Origin: Paenibacillus assamensis DSM 18201
Lineage (GTDB): Bacteria; Bacillota; Bacilli; Paenibacillales; Paenibacillaceae
Direction: 5' to 3'
DNA: 64,000 nt
Assembly (NCBI RefSeq): GCF_000422445.1
Contig: NZ_KE383838.1
Coordinates: 1 to 64,000 of the forward strand
Every line of letters begins with the position of its first letter. Positions within the stretch are counted from its first letter, which is position 1. A model generated the notes under the pieces. The model was not told where the DNA came from. It saw only the letters and a list, made by a program, of their open reading frames with translations, and did no database searches. Below are positions 6,894 to 16,939 of the stretch, one piece after another. The position numbers and the translations under genes were made by a program.

Positions 6894-8210
6894 CGTGGTC
6901 TTCCATTGCGATTGTGATAATACAACACCTGCATCCTGAAGCATCCACTCAATAAAGCAACCATACCCAGAGCTAGGATTGTTGACGAATACATGTGTTA
7001 CTGCACCGATGAGTTTATTATTTTGGATAATTGGACTGCCTGACATCCCTTGAACGATTCCACCTGTCTTTTGCAAAAGACGTGGATCGGTTATTTTAAT
7101 AACCATACCTTTCGTTGCAGGAGCAGACTGTCTAGTAACATGAACAATTTCAATCTTGAATCGTTCCACCTGCTGACCATTCACAACAGTAAGCATTTCA
7201 GCTGGACCTTCACGAACCTCTTCATTAAAAGCAATTGGAATACCCTTTTTGAACAAACTGTGATCTGGGTTGCTCTTCATCTTCCCAAAAATACCGAAGG
7301 GAGTATTTCGCTCTACATTTCCAAGCACGCGTCCTTCTTTCAAGAAATGAGCGCGTTTCTCGCCAGGTTCTCCATTTTGACTTTTGGATATCGACGTCAC
7401 ATTCGATTGCAAAATTTCACCACGACCTACCTCAATAGGTGTTTGTGTATCGAGATCTGTTATGACATGTCCCAGAGCACCATAGACACCTTGATCAGGG
7501 GCATAAAACGTTAATGTACCTACTCCTGCCGCTGAATCACGAATATATAAGCCTAACCGCCATGTTTTATCTTCTGCATCATAGGCAGGGCGCAGTTCTG
7601 TGTTCACCAATTGACCATTGCGTCGAACTTCCAACTTTAATGGTCTCTTCGCTTCTCCTGCCGCCTTCACAAGCAGGCCAACTTGAGATAAATCTTGGAT
7701 ACGTTCTTCGTTGATGCGTACAATAAGATCACCCAATTTTACGCCTGCTTCTTCACCAGGAGATACCTTACGATTGTCTTCCACTTGAACAAGATGATGA
7801 CCGACAACTAAAATTCCGTTGGATTTAACCTTAACACCAATCGTCTGGCCTCCAGGAATAACACGAAGATCAGGTACGACATTTACCTTTAGGCTTCGAA
7901 GAGGAATACGATTAAACAACTTAAGCTTAAGTTCAGCCTGTCCAACTTGCTTAGGCTGCAATGCTAACGGTTGATTCAGGGAAACATTCACTACCGCTTG
8001 CTTGTTGCCATTTACTTGTAAGATTTCTGGATGGTCAATCGTAGCCTTAGCCATAACAGGCATGGACAAGTTTAACTGTTTCTGCTGACCTTCGAATAAC
8101 CTCAATTGCTGTGGCCATGCTACATAAGCACGAAACGAAGGGGTATTACTGCCAGCACAAATAATGATGACAAGCATAAGACCTATTAGCCGTTTAACGT
8201 AAGGGGTCAA
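6870..8210 (-). CDS. spoIVB: SpoIVB serine peptidase
   Basis: The protein has about 446 residues. An N-terminal membrane anchor (IGLMLVIIICAG) is followed by a PDZ domain around residues 110-200 (ILVVGHHLV, SPGEEAGVKLGD) and a chymotrypsin-like SpoIVB peptidase domain with nucleophile motif QGMSGSPI near residue 395. Made in the forespore, SpoIVB cleaves SpoIVFA and so releases pro-sigma-K processing. I place the start at a TTG at 8210 because AAGGAG lies 9 bases upstream; the ATG at 8243 has no clear ribosome site and would place that AAGGAG inside the coding frame. It sits between recN and spo0A, as in Bacillus. Confidence 0.95.
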   Translation of the reverse strand: MTPYVKRLIGLMLVIIICAGSNTPSFRAYVAWPQQLRLFEGQQKQLNLSMPVMAKATIDHPEILQVNGNKQAVVNVSLNQPLALQPKQVGQAELKLKLFNRIPLRSLKVNVVPDLRVIPGGQTIGVKVKSNGILVVGHHLVQVEDNRKVSPGEEAGVKLGDLIVRINEERIQDLSQVGLLVKAAGEAKRPLKLEVRRNGQLVNTELRPAYDAEDKTWRLGLYIRDSAAGVGTLTFYAPDQGVYGALGHVITDLDTQTPIEVGRGEILQSNVTSISKSQNGEPGEKRAHFLKEGRVLGNVERNTPFGIFGKMKSNPDHSLFKKGIPIAFNEEVREGPAEMLTVVNGQQVERFKIEIVHVTRQSAPATKGMVIKITDPRLLQKTGGIVQGMSGSPIIQNNKLIGAVTHVFVNNPSSGYGCFIEWMLQDAGVVLSQSQWKTTKKVHAAA

Positions 8211-8328
8211 GGGGTCACACTCCTTTGTAGCAATTCGAAGCATACCGTTGATGGCAGCCCCTAATCAGTAACATTAAGTTAACCCTGACCCTTACCTTTT
8301 ATGAGTGAAAATGATTCCTTACCTTGAT

Positions 8329-10050
8329 TTAAGCACCTTTTTGTCGTTCAGCCAATTTAAGCATTTCTTGTGCATGATGTATCGTTTTCTCAGTAACTTC
8401 AACACCGCCAAGCATACGTGCCAATTCCTGTATCCGACCATCTTCATTTAGAGCAGTGACCTTTGTAGCTGTGCGTTCATTCTCAACTTGCTTCTCAATA
8501 TAATATTGATGATCGGCCATACAAGCGACTTGTGGCAAATGAGTAATCGCAAACACCTGCCCGTTGGCAGCTACCTCGACCAATTTCTCGGCAATTGCTT
8601 GTGCTGCGCGCCCGCTAACACCTGTATCCACCTCATCAAAGATAAGAACGGGAATGCGATCCAATTCTGAGAAAATTGCCTTCAGAGCAAGCATAATACG
8701 TGACAGCTCACCGCCAGACGCAATCTTATGCAATGGTCTAAGCGGCTCACCTGGATTTGGTGTAATAAGAAACTCTACATCGTCCCAGCCATGCTGGGTC
8801 AACCTAGTGCCAATTCCGTCTACTTCTGGTCCGTTATTATCCTGCAGCCTTTCCATACGTACTCCCATGCGAGTACGCTCCATATGTAAATGTTTAAGCT
8901 CTGCCTCAATGCGCTTTGTAAGCTGATCAGCAAGGATACGCCTCTGCTCACTCAATAGCTTCGCTTCCTTTACAACAAGCACAAGCTGCTTGGCTAATTC
9001 AGCATCCAGCTTCTCTAAGCGCTCATCTTTGTTTTCCAGCTTATCTGCTTCATTTGTAATCTTCTCTAAGTACTGCATCATATCTTCAACGGTTGAACCA
9101 TATTTGCGTTTCAAAGAAGTTAACAGATCAAGCCTCTCTTCAATTTGCTCCAAGCGTGCTGGATTAAACTCAATCTGTTCACGGTAGTCACGAAGCTGGA
9201 AAGAAGCATCTTCTAAGAGGTAAAAAGCATTTTGCAAATGTTCTACAATGGGTTGGAACTTTTCTGGATCGACATGAACGATCTGTTCCAGCTTGTCCAC
9301 TGCCAATGTAACAGCATCCATCGCACCTTGACCGTATAAATGCTCATAAGAACGATTTACACTATCCATGAGCTTCTCTGCATTGGCTAGTTTGCCCTTT
9401 TCATCCGCTAATGTTTCATCTTCACCTAGTTTTAACTTCGCTTCTGATAGCTCTTCGATTTGGAAACGATATAAATCGAGCATACGAAACGTTTCTTGGC
9501 TTGTTTGACGCAATTGCTCAGCTTCTCGGTGCAAAGCTTTATAAGCACGATATTGTTCGCGATAACGTGCTTTAATTTGAGCTAGCGGCTCACCGCCAAA
9601 GGCATCCAGCCACTCGATATGCTTCTCAACTTTGAGCAAAGATTGATGCTCATGCTGTCCATGTATGTTAATCAACTGATCGCCCACTTCACGAAGCATA
9701 CTCAAGTTGACCATTTGCCCATTAATTCGACCATTGCTCTTGCCTTGAGCTGTCAGCTCGCGACGAATGATCAACATTTCTTCTCGTGAAGCGTGAATGC
9801 CAAGTTTCTCAATTATCCCCCAAGTTGGGTGATCAGAAGGAAGATCAAAGGAAGCTTCAACCTCGGCACGCTCACAGCCATATCGTACGAAATCAGCAGA
9901 ACCTCTGCCTCCAGCTATAAGACCAAGTGCATCAATAATGATTGATTTACCTGCACCTGTTTCCCCTGTCAGCACATGAAATCCTTGATGGAATTGCAGC
10001 TGTACATGCTCAATTACTGCCAAATTGCGAATAGACATAGCAACTAACAT
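8329..10050 (-). CDS. recN: DNA repair protein RecN
   Basis: The protein has 573 residues, the normal size for this SMC-like ATPase. Visible motifs are Walker A GETGAGKS near the N-terminus, a long central coiled coil with the family zipper (GQHEHQSLL), the ABC signature ASGGELSRIMLALK and Walker B LIFDEVDTGVSG. RecN acts early at DNA double-strand breaks. The ATG has AGGAGGAG 7 bases upstream. It follows argR and precedes spoIVB. Confidence 0.97.
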   Translation of the reverse strand: MLVAMSIRNLAVIEHVQLQFHQGFHVLTGETGAGKSIIIDALGLIAGGRGSADFVRYGCERAEVEASFDLPSDHPTWGIIEKLGIHASREEMLIIRRELTAQGKSNGRINGQMVNLSMLREVGDQLINIHGQHEHQSLLKVEKHIEWLDAFGGEPLAQIKARYREQYRAYKALHREAEQLRQTSQETFRMLDLYRFQIEELSEAKLKLGEDETLADEKGKLANAEKLMDSVNRSYEHLYGQGAMDAVTLAVDKLEQIVHVDPEKFQPIVEHLQNAFYLLEDASFQLRDYREQIEFNPARLEQIEERLDLLTSLKRKYGSTVEDMMQYLEKITNEADKLENKDERLEKLDAELAKQLVLVVKEAKLLSEQRRILADQLTKRIEAELKHLHMERTRMGVRMERLQDNNGPEVDGIGTRLTQHGWDDVEFLITPNPGEPLRPLHKIASGGELSRIMLALKAIFSELDRIPVLIFDEVDTGVSGRAAQAIAEKLVEVAANGQVFAITHLPQVACMADHQYYIEKQVENERTATKVTALNEDGRIQELARMLGGVEVTEKTIHHAQEMLKLAERQKGA

Positions 10051-10156
10051 CCAACATCTCCTCCTGAACCTAACAAGCCATAAGCTTAAATTAAGATCTG
10101 CCTTTCAAAATAATTGCCAGACCAAAAATATATAAGCTCAAGCTCCTGTGCAATGA

Positions 10157-10606
10157 TTATGAAATGTAGCTCATCACTTGATCAATTACTTTTTTGCTGC
10201 TGTCTTTAGAACGAGCAACAATAAGAATCGTATCATCTCCACATACCGTTCCTAAAATATCCGGCCATTCAATGGAGTCCATCAATACAGCAATAGCATT
10301 AGACGTGCCTGGAAGACATTTCATGACTACCAGATTTTCAGCGTAATCAATGCTAACGAAATTATCCAACAACGCTCGTTTCAGCTTCTGAGCTGGATTA
10401 AAACGTTGATCGATCGGTAGTGAATATTTGTAGCGTCCGTTGTCCATCGGAACTTTAATGAGATGCAGTTCCTTCATATCACGAGACACAGTAGCTTGTG
10501 TAACTTGAAAGCCTGCTTTGCGCAACGAATCTACAAGCTCGTCCTGTGTTTCAATATCATTATTCATCACAATTTCTCTAATTTTAATATGTCGTTGACC
10601 TTTCAT
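10157..10606 (-). CDS. argR: Arginine repressor ArgR/AhrC
   Basis: The protein has 149 residues from the ATG at 10606 (GGAGGG 8 bases before). The N-terminal winged helix has [19 protein letters not shown]. The C-terminal hexamerisation and arginine-binding domain has the core [14 protein letters not shown]. In the presence of arginine it represses arg biosynthesis and activates catabolism. Its location next to recN is conserved in Bacilli. Confidence 0.96.
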   Translation of the reverse strand: MKGQRHIKIREIVMNNDIETQDELVDSLRKAGFQVTQATVSRDMKELHLIKVPMDNGRYKYSLPIDQRFNPAQKLKRALLDNFVSIDYAENLVVMKCLPGTSNAIAVLMDSIEWPDILGTVCGDDTILIVARSKDSSKKVIDQVMSYIS

Positions 10607-10649
10607 AAAAAAGACCCTCCACCTTGTATTCAAACATCTTGATGTATGT

Positions 10650-11117
10650 TTATTCGCCAGATGCAGTCGGTTCTCCTACATGCATTCGAATAAGCTTAAT
10701 CGAACGTTCAGCTTGATTCACAATTAACAGCCCATCACAATCGGGAAACGCGATTTTGTAACTTAGCCATAGCTTGCGAATGCCATTTGTCGTCCAATCC
10801 AACTGCATCCGTTCACGTACTAACCGTACTACATACCAATTGTTGTGCTTCGTAACGAGCAAGTCAACCCATATCCGACTCATCTGCTCTTCCTGATTGT
10901 CCATTTGGATATAGAGTGGAACGTAGAATTTGCCGCCTATGACGTCATATCCTTCCTTTTCCAGCAATGTCTCCACTTCTTCATCGTGCACCATATGCTC
11001 GCTAATATACAACTGCTCCATCGGCTCTTCTCGATTCCAATACCGATACAGCGCAACTAGCCCCCATATGACAAGGCCCACCATAATAATGACAAGAACA
11101 AAGGAATCACCGAGCAT
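10650..11117 (-). CDS. Conserved membrane-anchored hypothetical protein
   Basis: The protein has 155 residues: one N-terminal transmembrane helix ([22 protein letters not shown]) followed by a cytoplasmic or extracellular domain of about 125 residues, with no motif I recognise. AAGGAGG precedes the ATG. It lies between tlyA and argR with a terminator upstream, so it is likely co-transcribed with argR. B. subtilis has no gene I know of at this spot. Confidence 0.75.
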   Translation of the reverse strand: MLGDSFVLVIIMVGLVIWGLVALYRYWNREEPMEQLYISEHMVHDEEVETLLEKEGYDVIGGKFYVPLYIQMDNQEEQMSRIWVDLLVTKHNNWYVVRLVRERMQLDWTTNGIRKLWLSYKIAFPDCDGLLIVNQAERSIKLIRMHVGEPTASGE

Positions 11118-11152
11118 TGATAAGCCTCCTTATAAAAGACTTACTCGCAAAA

Positions 11153-11192
11153 GAAACTCACCCGTAGGACCGTTCCTAGTCGGATGAGTTTC
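11153..11192 (-). terminator. Terminator after tlyA
   Basis: A long hairpin with GAAACTCA pairing TGAGTTTC, then CCG/CGG and TAGGA/TCCTA closer to the loop. It is followed on the minus strand by TTTTGCG, just past the tlyA stop. Confidence 0.75.
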
Positions 11193-11214
11193 ATTCAAGT
11201 CGTTATCGGGTCCA

Positions 11215-12048
11215 TTATACAGATCGGAATTGCGTGTTGGCTTCCTTAACTAAATCATGAATTAGCTCACGTGAAACGTTCGGCTGCTCCAGTTGTTCTG
11301 CTTGGTCTGGGACCGTCCAATAAGCAAGGAACTCAATGTTCCCTTCTCCCCCTGTAATTGGAGAATAGGTCACACCTTCGAGCACAAACCCAAGTTCACA
11401 TGCAAAATCCAATACTTCCCTTAGCACCTCTTCATGCGTACGAGGATCCCGTACAACACCAGACTTGCCAACCTTTTCTCTCCCCGCTTCGAACTGCGGT
11501 TTAATGAGTGCAATGACTTTACCCGGTCTTTGCAGCAAGGCCTTCAGTGGCGGCAAGATCAGCTTTAACGAAATAAAAGATACATCAATCGTCGCAATAC
11601 CAGGTCTAGGTCCATCCAAATGCTCGGCCTCAACATAACGGAAATTCGTTCGTTCCATGACGATGACACGTTCATCATTACGGAGGGACCAATCCAATTG
11701 ATTGTAACCTACATCAATGGCGTAAACCCGTTCAGCCCCATTTTGCAGTGCACAATCTGTGAATCCACCCGTAGATGCACCAATATCCATCATCGTAACA
11801 CCTTCAAGCTGCAGGCCGAATTGTTTAATCGCCTTCTCCAACTTAAGGCCCCCGCGACTTACGTAAGGATGCGGTGCTCCTTTGACCGTAATAGCGGCTG
11901 TACGCGGAACTTTCATCCCCGCTTTCTCAATCCGTTCTCCGTCCGCAATGACGAGACCTGCCATAATTGCCGCTTTGGCTTTCTCACGGCTTTCATAATA
12001 GGCTTGCTCAACGAGCAAAATGTCAATGCGCTCTTTCGATGTAGACAT
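11215..12048 (-). CDS. tlyA: TlyA-family rRNA 2'-O-methyltransferase
   Basis: The protein has 277 residues. An N-terminal S4 RNA-binding domain (ERIDILLVEQ to VSRGGLKLEKA) is followed by an FtsJ-type SAM methyltransferase domain (MDIGASTGGFTDCALQNGA, motif I near residue 88; KPQFEAGREKVGKSG). Homologues methylate cytidines in 16S/23S rRNA; the Bacillus member is YqxC. AGGAG precedes the ATG. It lies directly downstream of dxs, as in B. subtilis. Confidence 0.93.
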   Translation of the reverse strand: MSTSKERIDILLVEQAYYESREKAKAAIMAGLVIADGERIEKAGMKVPRTAAITVKGAPHPYVSRGGLKLEKAIKQFGLQLEGVTMMDIGASTGGFTDCALQNGAERVYAIDVGYNQLDWSLRNDERVIVMERTNFRYVEAEHLDGPRPGIATIDVSFISLKLILPPLKALLQRPGKVIALIKPQFEAGREKVGKSGVVRDPRTHEEVLREVLDFACELGFVLEGVTYSPITGGEGNIEFLAYWTVPDQAEQLEQPNVSRELIHDLVKEANTQFRSV

Positions 12049-12067
12049 GCTTCATCTCCTAATTCTT

Positions 12068-13966
12068 TTATGCGCGTGTAAGACGATTATCGCAACGCGC
12101 GATCAACAGCCGCTTCACTTCGCTAGCTAGATGCTCTGCCGTCAAGCCTACCTCTTCACGCTGCTGTTGAATGCTTCCGTGCTCTATAAAAGCATCAGGC
12201 ACACCAATTGGCACGATCGTTTGATCAAAAATGTGACGTTCCGCGTAGAACTCCAGTACGGCACTTCCAAGTCCACCGCGTACAGTACCTTCCTCCATCA
12301 CAAACATTGGCAGATGTTCTTTAGCTAAACTTAACAGCATTTCTTCATCCATTGGCTTAATAAAACGAGCATTAATGACACGTAGATTCAAGCCCTCACG
12401 CTTCAATAATTCAGCAGCCTCTTCAGCTACTTGAATCATTGGACCAACCGCCAATACGACCGCAGAATCACCTTCACGAACCGTCTCCCATGTACCAAGT
12501 GGAATTGGTTTCATAACATCATCTACTGCAACGCCTGGCACATTTATTCGCGGATAGCGGATTGCAATCGGGCCATCATTATAATCAACGGCTGTCTTCA
12601 TCATATTACGAAGTTCATTTTCATCTTTAGGCATCATAAGAACGATATTCGGCAAATGACGCAAATACGCGATATCGTATACACCATGATGAGTTTCACC
12701 ATCAGGGCCTACGAAGCCAGCACGGTCAATGGCGAATATAACGTTCGCATCTTGACGGCAAATATCATGCAGCACTTGATCATAAGCACGTTGCAAAAAT
12801 GTAGAGTATACCGCATAAACAGGCTTCATACCCTCCATAGCAAGCGCAGCACAGAATGTCGCTGCATGCTGCTCGGCAATTCCTACATCGACCATTCTCC
12901 CAGGGAAGCGATCAGCAAACTTCAGCAGCCCAGAGCCTCCTGGCATCGCAGGTGTAACGGCAACGATACGTTCATCCTGCTCTGCAAGCTCAATAAGCGC
13001 ATTACCGAAAACTTCTGTATACATGGGATTGCCTACAGACTTAACGACTTGACCAGACTCCATCTTGTACGGTGTAATACCATGCCATTTATGTGAATCC
13101 GCCTCAGCTGGCGAGTATCCTTTACCTTTGCGCGTAATGACATGAACAAGTACGGGTCCGTCAATTTTATTGGCTTGTTCAAACACTTCCATCAGCTTAG
13201 GAATATCGTGACCATCTACAGGTCCCAAATAAGTAAAGCCAAGCTCCTCAAATAGCACACCTGACACCACTAAATATTTCAAACCATCTTTAACGCGCTC
13301 AGCAGTCTTAGCTAACTTACCGCCAATCGCAGGAATTTTCTTAAGTAAGTATTCAACTTCGTCCTTTAGCTTCGCATACGTGCGATCTGAACGAATTTTG
13401 CCCAAATATTGATGCATAGCGCCCACATTAGGTGCAATCGACATCTCATTGTCATTTAGCACGACAATCATTTTCGTCTTCTCATGACCAATATGATTCA
13501 AGGCTTCAAACGCCATGCCTCCTGTTAACGCTCCATCACCAATAACAGCAAGTACTTGATTGTCTTCCTTCTTGTAGTCGCGAGCTTTCGCCATGCCTGC
13601 AGCAGCAGACAATGACGTACTGCTATGTCCTGCTTCCCATACGTCATGCTCACTTTCAGCACGTTTTACAAAACCGCATAGACCTTTGTGTTTTCTCAAC
13701 GTATCAAAGCGATCTTTACGATTTGTCAATATTTTATGGACATAAGCTTGATGTCCGACGTCAAAAATAAATTTGTCTTTCGGACTGTTATATAAGTAAT
13801 GCATCACGATCGTAAGCTCAACGACGCCTAAGTTGGGAGCTAAATGACCGCCAGTTACTGATAGCTTCTCGATCAGAAATTGACGAATATCTGCTGCCAG
13901 CTGTGGCAACTGTTCGACCTTTAATTGTTTCAGATCACTCGGTTGGTTGATTTGTTCGAGCAGCAC
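12068..13966 (-). CDS. dxs: 1-deoxy-D-xylulose-5-phosphate synthase
   Basis: The protein has 632 residues. It condenses pyruvate and glyceraldehyde 3-phosphate, the first step of the MEP isoprenoid pathway. Thiamine diphosphate motifs are visible ([25 protein letters not shown]), and the transketolase middle domain has [17 protein letters not shown] chose a GTG start at 13966, with GAGGG 7 bases upstream, because it aligns with the B. subtilis N-terminus; the open frame extends to 14011. It lies next to ispA, which uses its end products. Confidence 0.97.
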   Translation of the reverse strand: MLLEQINQPSDLKQLKVEQLPQLAADIRQFLIEKLSVTGGHLAPNLGVVELTIVMHYLYNSPKDKFIFDVGHQAYVHKILTNRKDRFDTLRKHKGLCGFVKRAESEHDVWEAGHSSTSLSAAAGMAKARDYKKEDNQVLAVIGDGALTGGMAFEALNHIGHEKTKMIVVLNDNEMSIAPNVGAMHQYLGKIRSDRTYAKLKDEVEYLLKKIPAIGGKLAKTAERVKDGLKYLVVSGVLFEELGFTYLGPVDGHDIPKLMEVFEQANKIDGPVLVHVITRKGKGYSPAEADSHKWHGITPYKMESGQVVKSVGNPMYTEVFGNALIELAEQDERIVAVTPAMPGGSGLLKFADRFPGRMVDVGIAEQHAATFCAALAMEGMKPVYAVYSTFLQRAYDQVLHDICRQDANVIFAIDRAGFVGPDGETHHGVYDIAYLRHLPNIVLMMPKDENELRNMMKTAVDYNDGPIAIRYPRINVPGVAVDDVMKPIPLGTWETVREGDSAVVLAVGPMIQVAEEAAELLKREGLNLRVINARFIKPMDEEMLLSLAKEHLPMFVMEEGTVRGGLGSAVLEFYAERHIFDQTIVPIGVPDAFIEHGSIQQQREEVGLTAEHLASEVKRLLIARCDNRLTRA

Positions 13967-14071
13967 GGGATTTCCCTCGCTTTCGTTGATTAGAACCATA
14001 GTACATGACACTGTAGCTCATTATTAGCATGTATCTATTTATAACTAATAATAACCTGTACTCAGCTCATC

Positions 14072-14220
14072 TATCAAAAAACATTCCGCATCAGACGAGT
14101 TGCTTACGCCAAGCTGATTGCTCAGTTGCTAATCCCCCAGCTCAACACTGCAATCATGAATGTAGGAATTCAGCATATCGTTCGGCGAAATACCAACGCT
14201 CAATGGTACGGAATGTTTAC
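14072..14220 (-). ncRNA. Candidate structured RNA in the ispA-dxs gap
   Basis: On the minus strand AAACATTCCG (14218-14209) pairs with CGGAATGTTT (14088-14079), extendable to 12 bp, and is followed directly by a run of six T. Inside are further helices: CGTTGG with CC-G-AACG (14198-14179), GTTG-AGCTG with CAGCT and CAAC (14146-14099), and CTT/AAG. No open reading frame fits. OLE RNA occupies this position in Bacillus halodurans relatives but is about 600 nt, so this is not OLE as known. It may be an elaborate terminator or an independent RNA. Confidence 0.45.
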
Positions 14221-14316
14221 TATTAGACCATAATTGTCATGACCATCCCTTAACTTCTAGAATGGTATTCACACATTTATACATGATTATAACATAGAGT
14301 ATTACGAATCATGCAC

Positions 14317-15240
14317 TTAATGGTTTCGTTTCATTAGGTAATCAGCAAGCTGCAATAAACGTTCTGGGTATGGAATCGATCCTGCTGTGAGCGCTTCCTG
14401 TGCTTCGCAAGTCAACCTCTCAATTTCCTTCTTAGAAGCATCCATCCCCATGAAATAGGGGAAAGTCACCTTACCGCTCTTCTCATCGCTACCTTTCGGC
14501 TTACCTGTAACAGCTTGCTCACCCTCTACATCAAGAACATCATCTTGAATTTGGAAAGCCAAACCGATTTGTCTGCCAAATGTTGTTAAGGCATCGATTT
14601 GTTCCGCGCTTGCTCCGGAAATATGTCCACCAGCACGTAATGAGGCAACAATGAGATCTCCCGTTTTGTGTTCATGGATATATTGAAGCTGCTCCAGATT
14701 CGTCTCACCTTGCTCACCAAGCATATCTGCTGCTTGCCCACCTACCATACCTGGGAGACCCGCATACTGTGCCAATTCTTCAACTACTGTAAGCACGGCT
14801 TCAGCAGACACTCCATGCTTTCTTGAAGCTTGAACAACGGTATAGAATGCATGAGTCAGCAGCGCATCTCCTGCAAGAATCGCCATTGCTTCGCCATACA
14901 ACTTATGATTCGTTGGTTTGCCACGTCTGAAATCATCGTTGTCCATGGCTGGCAAATCATCATGTACAAGTGAGTAAGTATGTATCATTTCAATTGCACA
15001 TGCTGCTGGCATGGCAACTTCGGCTTGTCCGCCCACACTTTCAGCTGCTGCAAGTACCAATATCGGTCTTAGACGTTTGCCTCCAGCCATTAATGAATAC
15101 AGAAATGATTCATGAAGTGGTGCAGGGATATTCCAATTTGAAGGAACACATCCAGGAAGTGCTTGTTCAACTTCCTGAACGTTACGCTTCAAATACTGTT
15201 CAAAAGAGAGTTCACCGTTAGGATTACTCACTTCCTTCAC
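14317..15240 (-). CDS. ispA: Farnesyl diphosphate synthase (geranyltranstransferase)
   Basis: The protein has about 307 residues. It contains the two aspartate-rich motifs of trans-prenyl synthases, DDLPAMDND (FARM) and QIQDDVLDVEG (SARM), plus GGKRLRPILVLAA. It joins IPP and DMAPP into C15 farnesyl diphosphate in the cytoplasm. The start is one of two GTG codons at 15240 or 15231, inside the end of xseB; an open frame to 15279 also exists. The overlap with xseB implies translational coupling. Confidence 0.95.
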   Translation of the reverse strand: MKEVSNPNGELSFEQYLKRNVQEVEQALPGCVPSNWNIPAPLHESFLYSLMAGGKRLRPILVLAAAESVGGQAEVAMPAACAIEMIHTYSLVHDDLPAMDNDDFRRGKPTNHKLYGEAMAILAGDALLTHAFYTVVQASRKHGVSAEAVLTVVEELAQYAGLPGMVGGQAADMLGEQGETNLEQLQYIHEHKTGDLIVASLRAGGHISGASAEQIDALTTFGRQIGLAFQIQDDVLDVEGEQAVTGKPKGSDEKSGKVTFPYFMGMDASKKEIERLTCEAQEALTAGSIPYPERLLQLADYLMKRNH

Positions 15241-15484
15241 CTGCTTCCGCTTGGAACGGCTGTTTGTCCCATTCCCCATGCTGCTCGGTTAACACCTCAA
15301 TACGGCGTTCCACTTGCTCTAGCTTGGAAGAGCAGGTTTTAGACAAATGCATGCCTTCTTGAAATAGTTCAATCGCTTGTTCCAACGGTACGTCTCCGCT
15401 TTCCAATTGATTGACGATTTGCTCAAGTCGCTCCATAGCTGCTTCAAAACTCAATGCTTGATGCTGCTCTTCTATATTACTCAT
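15224..15484 (-). CDS. xseB: Exodeoxyribonuclease VII small subunit
   Basis: The protein has 86 residues with the family pattern SFEAAMERLEQIVNQLESGDVPLEQ followed by a coiled helix. It assembles with XseA into exonuclease VII, which degrades single-stranded DNA. Its ATG overlaps the xseA stop by 8 bases, with GGGAGGG upstream, and its end overlaps ispA. Confidence 0.96.
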   Translation of the reverse strand: MSNIEEQHQALSFEAAMERLEQIVNQLESGDVPLEQAIELFQEGMHLSKTCSSKLEQVERRIEVLTEQHGEWDKQPFQAEAGEGSE

Positions 15485-16835
15485 GAGCGTCCCTCCCTTT
15501 CATCGACCACACTTGGCAGTCCAACTGTCCGTCCGTTACATTCACTTTTACAATATCACCAAGCTGTACGTCTTCCATTTTCCGAATGAGATTTTTCTCT
15601 TGCTCATCATAAACGAGACTATACCCTCGTGACATTACTTTGAGTGGGCTTAACGCATCCAATTGCCTAATTGTGCTGTGCAGCTGCTGGGCATGTCGCT
15701 TCGACAAGACAGCCATCGCATTTCGCAAATTTTTGGATTGTACGCCCAGTTGGGAACGAGCAAATTTAGCTTGATGCCTTGGGCTTTGCTCACGTAAACG
15801 GCCTGCCCAACGTTGAAGCCTTTGGTTCGCTTTATCCAGTACGAGCTGACCACGATGACGCAGCCGCTCCTGCTGAATAACTAGCCGCTCCCGATGCTGT
15901 TCTATAGATTGCTTCGGCTTACGCATAACAGGCGATTGCTGAATTCGCAGCAGTCGTTCCTGCTGAACTTGAACTGTACGTACAGCTGCTTGCTCCAGCC
16001 GACGTGACATATGGTTCAGATGCTGTCGCAGATCATCCTGATGCATAACGGCTAATTCTGCAGCGGCAGTAGGTGTAGGTGCACGCATGTCCGCCACAAA
16101 ATCAGCGATGGTAAAATCAGTCTCATGTCCAACTGCAGATATGATCGGAATCGATGAAACAGCGATTGCTCGAGCCACAACTTCTTCGTTAAAAGCCCAC
16201 AGCTCTTCGAGCGAACCACCGCCACGACCAACGATCAGTAGGTCAACCTCACCGTAGCGGTTGAAAGCCTCTATCGCTTGAGCGATGGATGGTGCGGCTT
16301 GCTGCCCTTGTACAAGTACAGGGTACAGCAAGATAGGAACACCAGGCTGTCTGCGCTGAATCGTTGTTATAATATCACGAACAGCAGCCCCTGTTGCTGA
16401 CGTAACAACCCCAACTGCCCGAGGAAATCTCGGCAGTGGCTGCTTACGCTCGTGATCAAACAGCCCTTCTTCACTAAGCTTTTGCTTCAACTGCTCATAA
16501 GCTAAATACAAGCTTCCGATACCATCAGGCTGCATTTGCTGAGCATAGAACTGATACTGCCCATCTCGCTCATACACCGTCACTTGCCCTCTCGCAATTA
16601 CTCGTGTGCCTTCCTTAGGTCGGAACGCGAGTCTCTGGTTATACGAGGCGAACATAATGGCGCGGATACGGCTATCCTTATCCTTCAGAGTGAAGTACAT
16701 ATGCCCGCTGGAATGATGAGTGAAATTGGATATTTCCCCACGAATCCATACATCCTGCAAGGTTGAATCTCCATCCAACTTCATTCGAATATACTTGTTC
16801 AAATCTTTAATACTTAAAATGCGTTCTTCACTCAC
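15477..16835 (-). CDS. xseA: Exodeoxyribonuclease VII large subunit
   Basis: The protein has 452 residues from a GTG at 16835; an ATG at 16859 is the alternative but has no ribosome site. The N-terminal OB-fold has VWIRGEISNFTHHSSGHMYFTLKD. The catalytic domain has GVVTSATGAAVRDI, GRGGGSLEELWAFNEE and ISAVGHETDFTIADFVAD, followed by a long coiled coil. It forms exonuclease VII with XseB. Confidence 0.96.
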   Translation of the reverse strand: MSEERILSIKDLNKYIRMKLDGDSTLQDVWIRGEISNFTHHSSGHMYFTLKDKDSRIRAIMFASYNQRLAFRPKEGTRVIARGQVTVYERDGQYQFYAQQMQPDGIGSLYLAYEQLKQKLSEEGLFDHERKQPLPRFPRAVGVVTSATGAAVRDIITTIQRRQPGVPILLYPVLVQGQQAAPSIAQAIEAFNRYGEVDLLIVGRGGGSLEELWAFNEEVVARAIAVSSIPIISAVGHETDFTIADFVADMRAPTPTAAAELAVMHQDDLRQHLNHMSRRLEQAAVRTVQVQQERLLRIQQSPVMRKPKQSIEQHRERLVIQQERLRHRGQLVLDKANQRLQRWAGRLREQSPRHQAKFARSQLGVQSKNLRNAMAVLSKRHAQQLHSTIRQLDALSPLKVMSRGYSLVYDEQEKNLIRKMEDVQLGDIVKVNVTDGQLDCQVWSMKGRDAHE

Positions 16836-16939
16836 AGCGCCGACTGCACCTCCTCTCATCCATTACAACGCGTGATTAGGCATTCCCTTATAACATAAAA
16901 ACTATATATAAATAACGTTAAATCGCTTAATCGTTCGTA

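Noticed and set aside
14072-14220. Calling this the OLE RNA itself
   Set aside because: OLE is about 600 nt and the whole gap is about 350; I see none of its conserved segments that I can recall.
14029-14226. Plus-strand open frame in the ispA-dxs gap
   Set aside because: It has no ribosome site or family resemblance and lies over the palindromic arms of the RNA candidate; the structure explains the sequence better.
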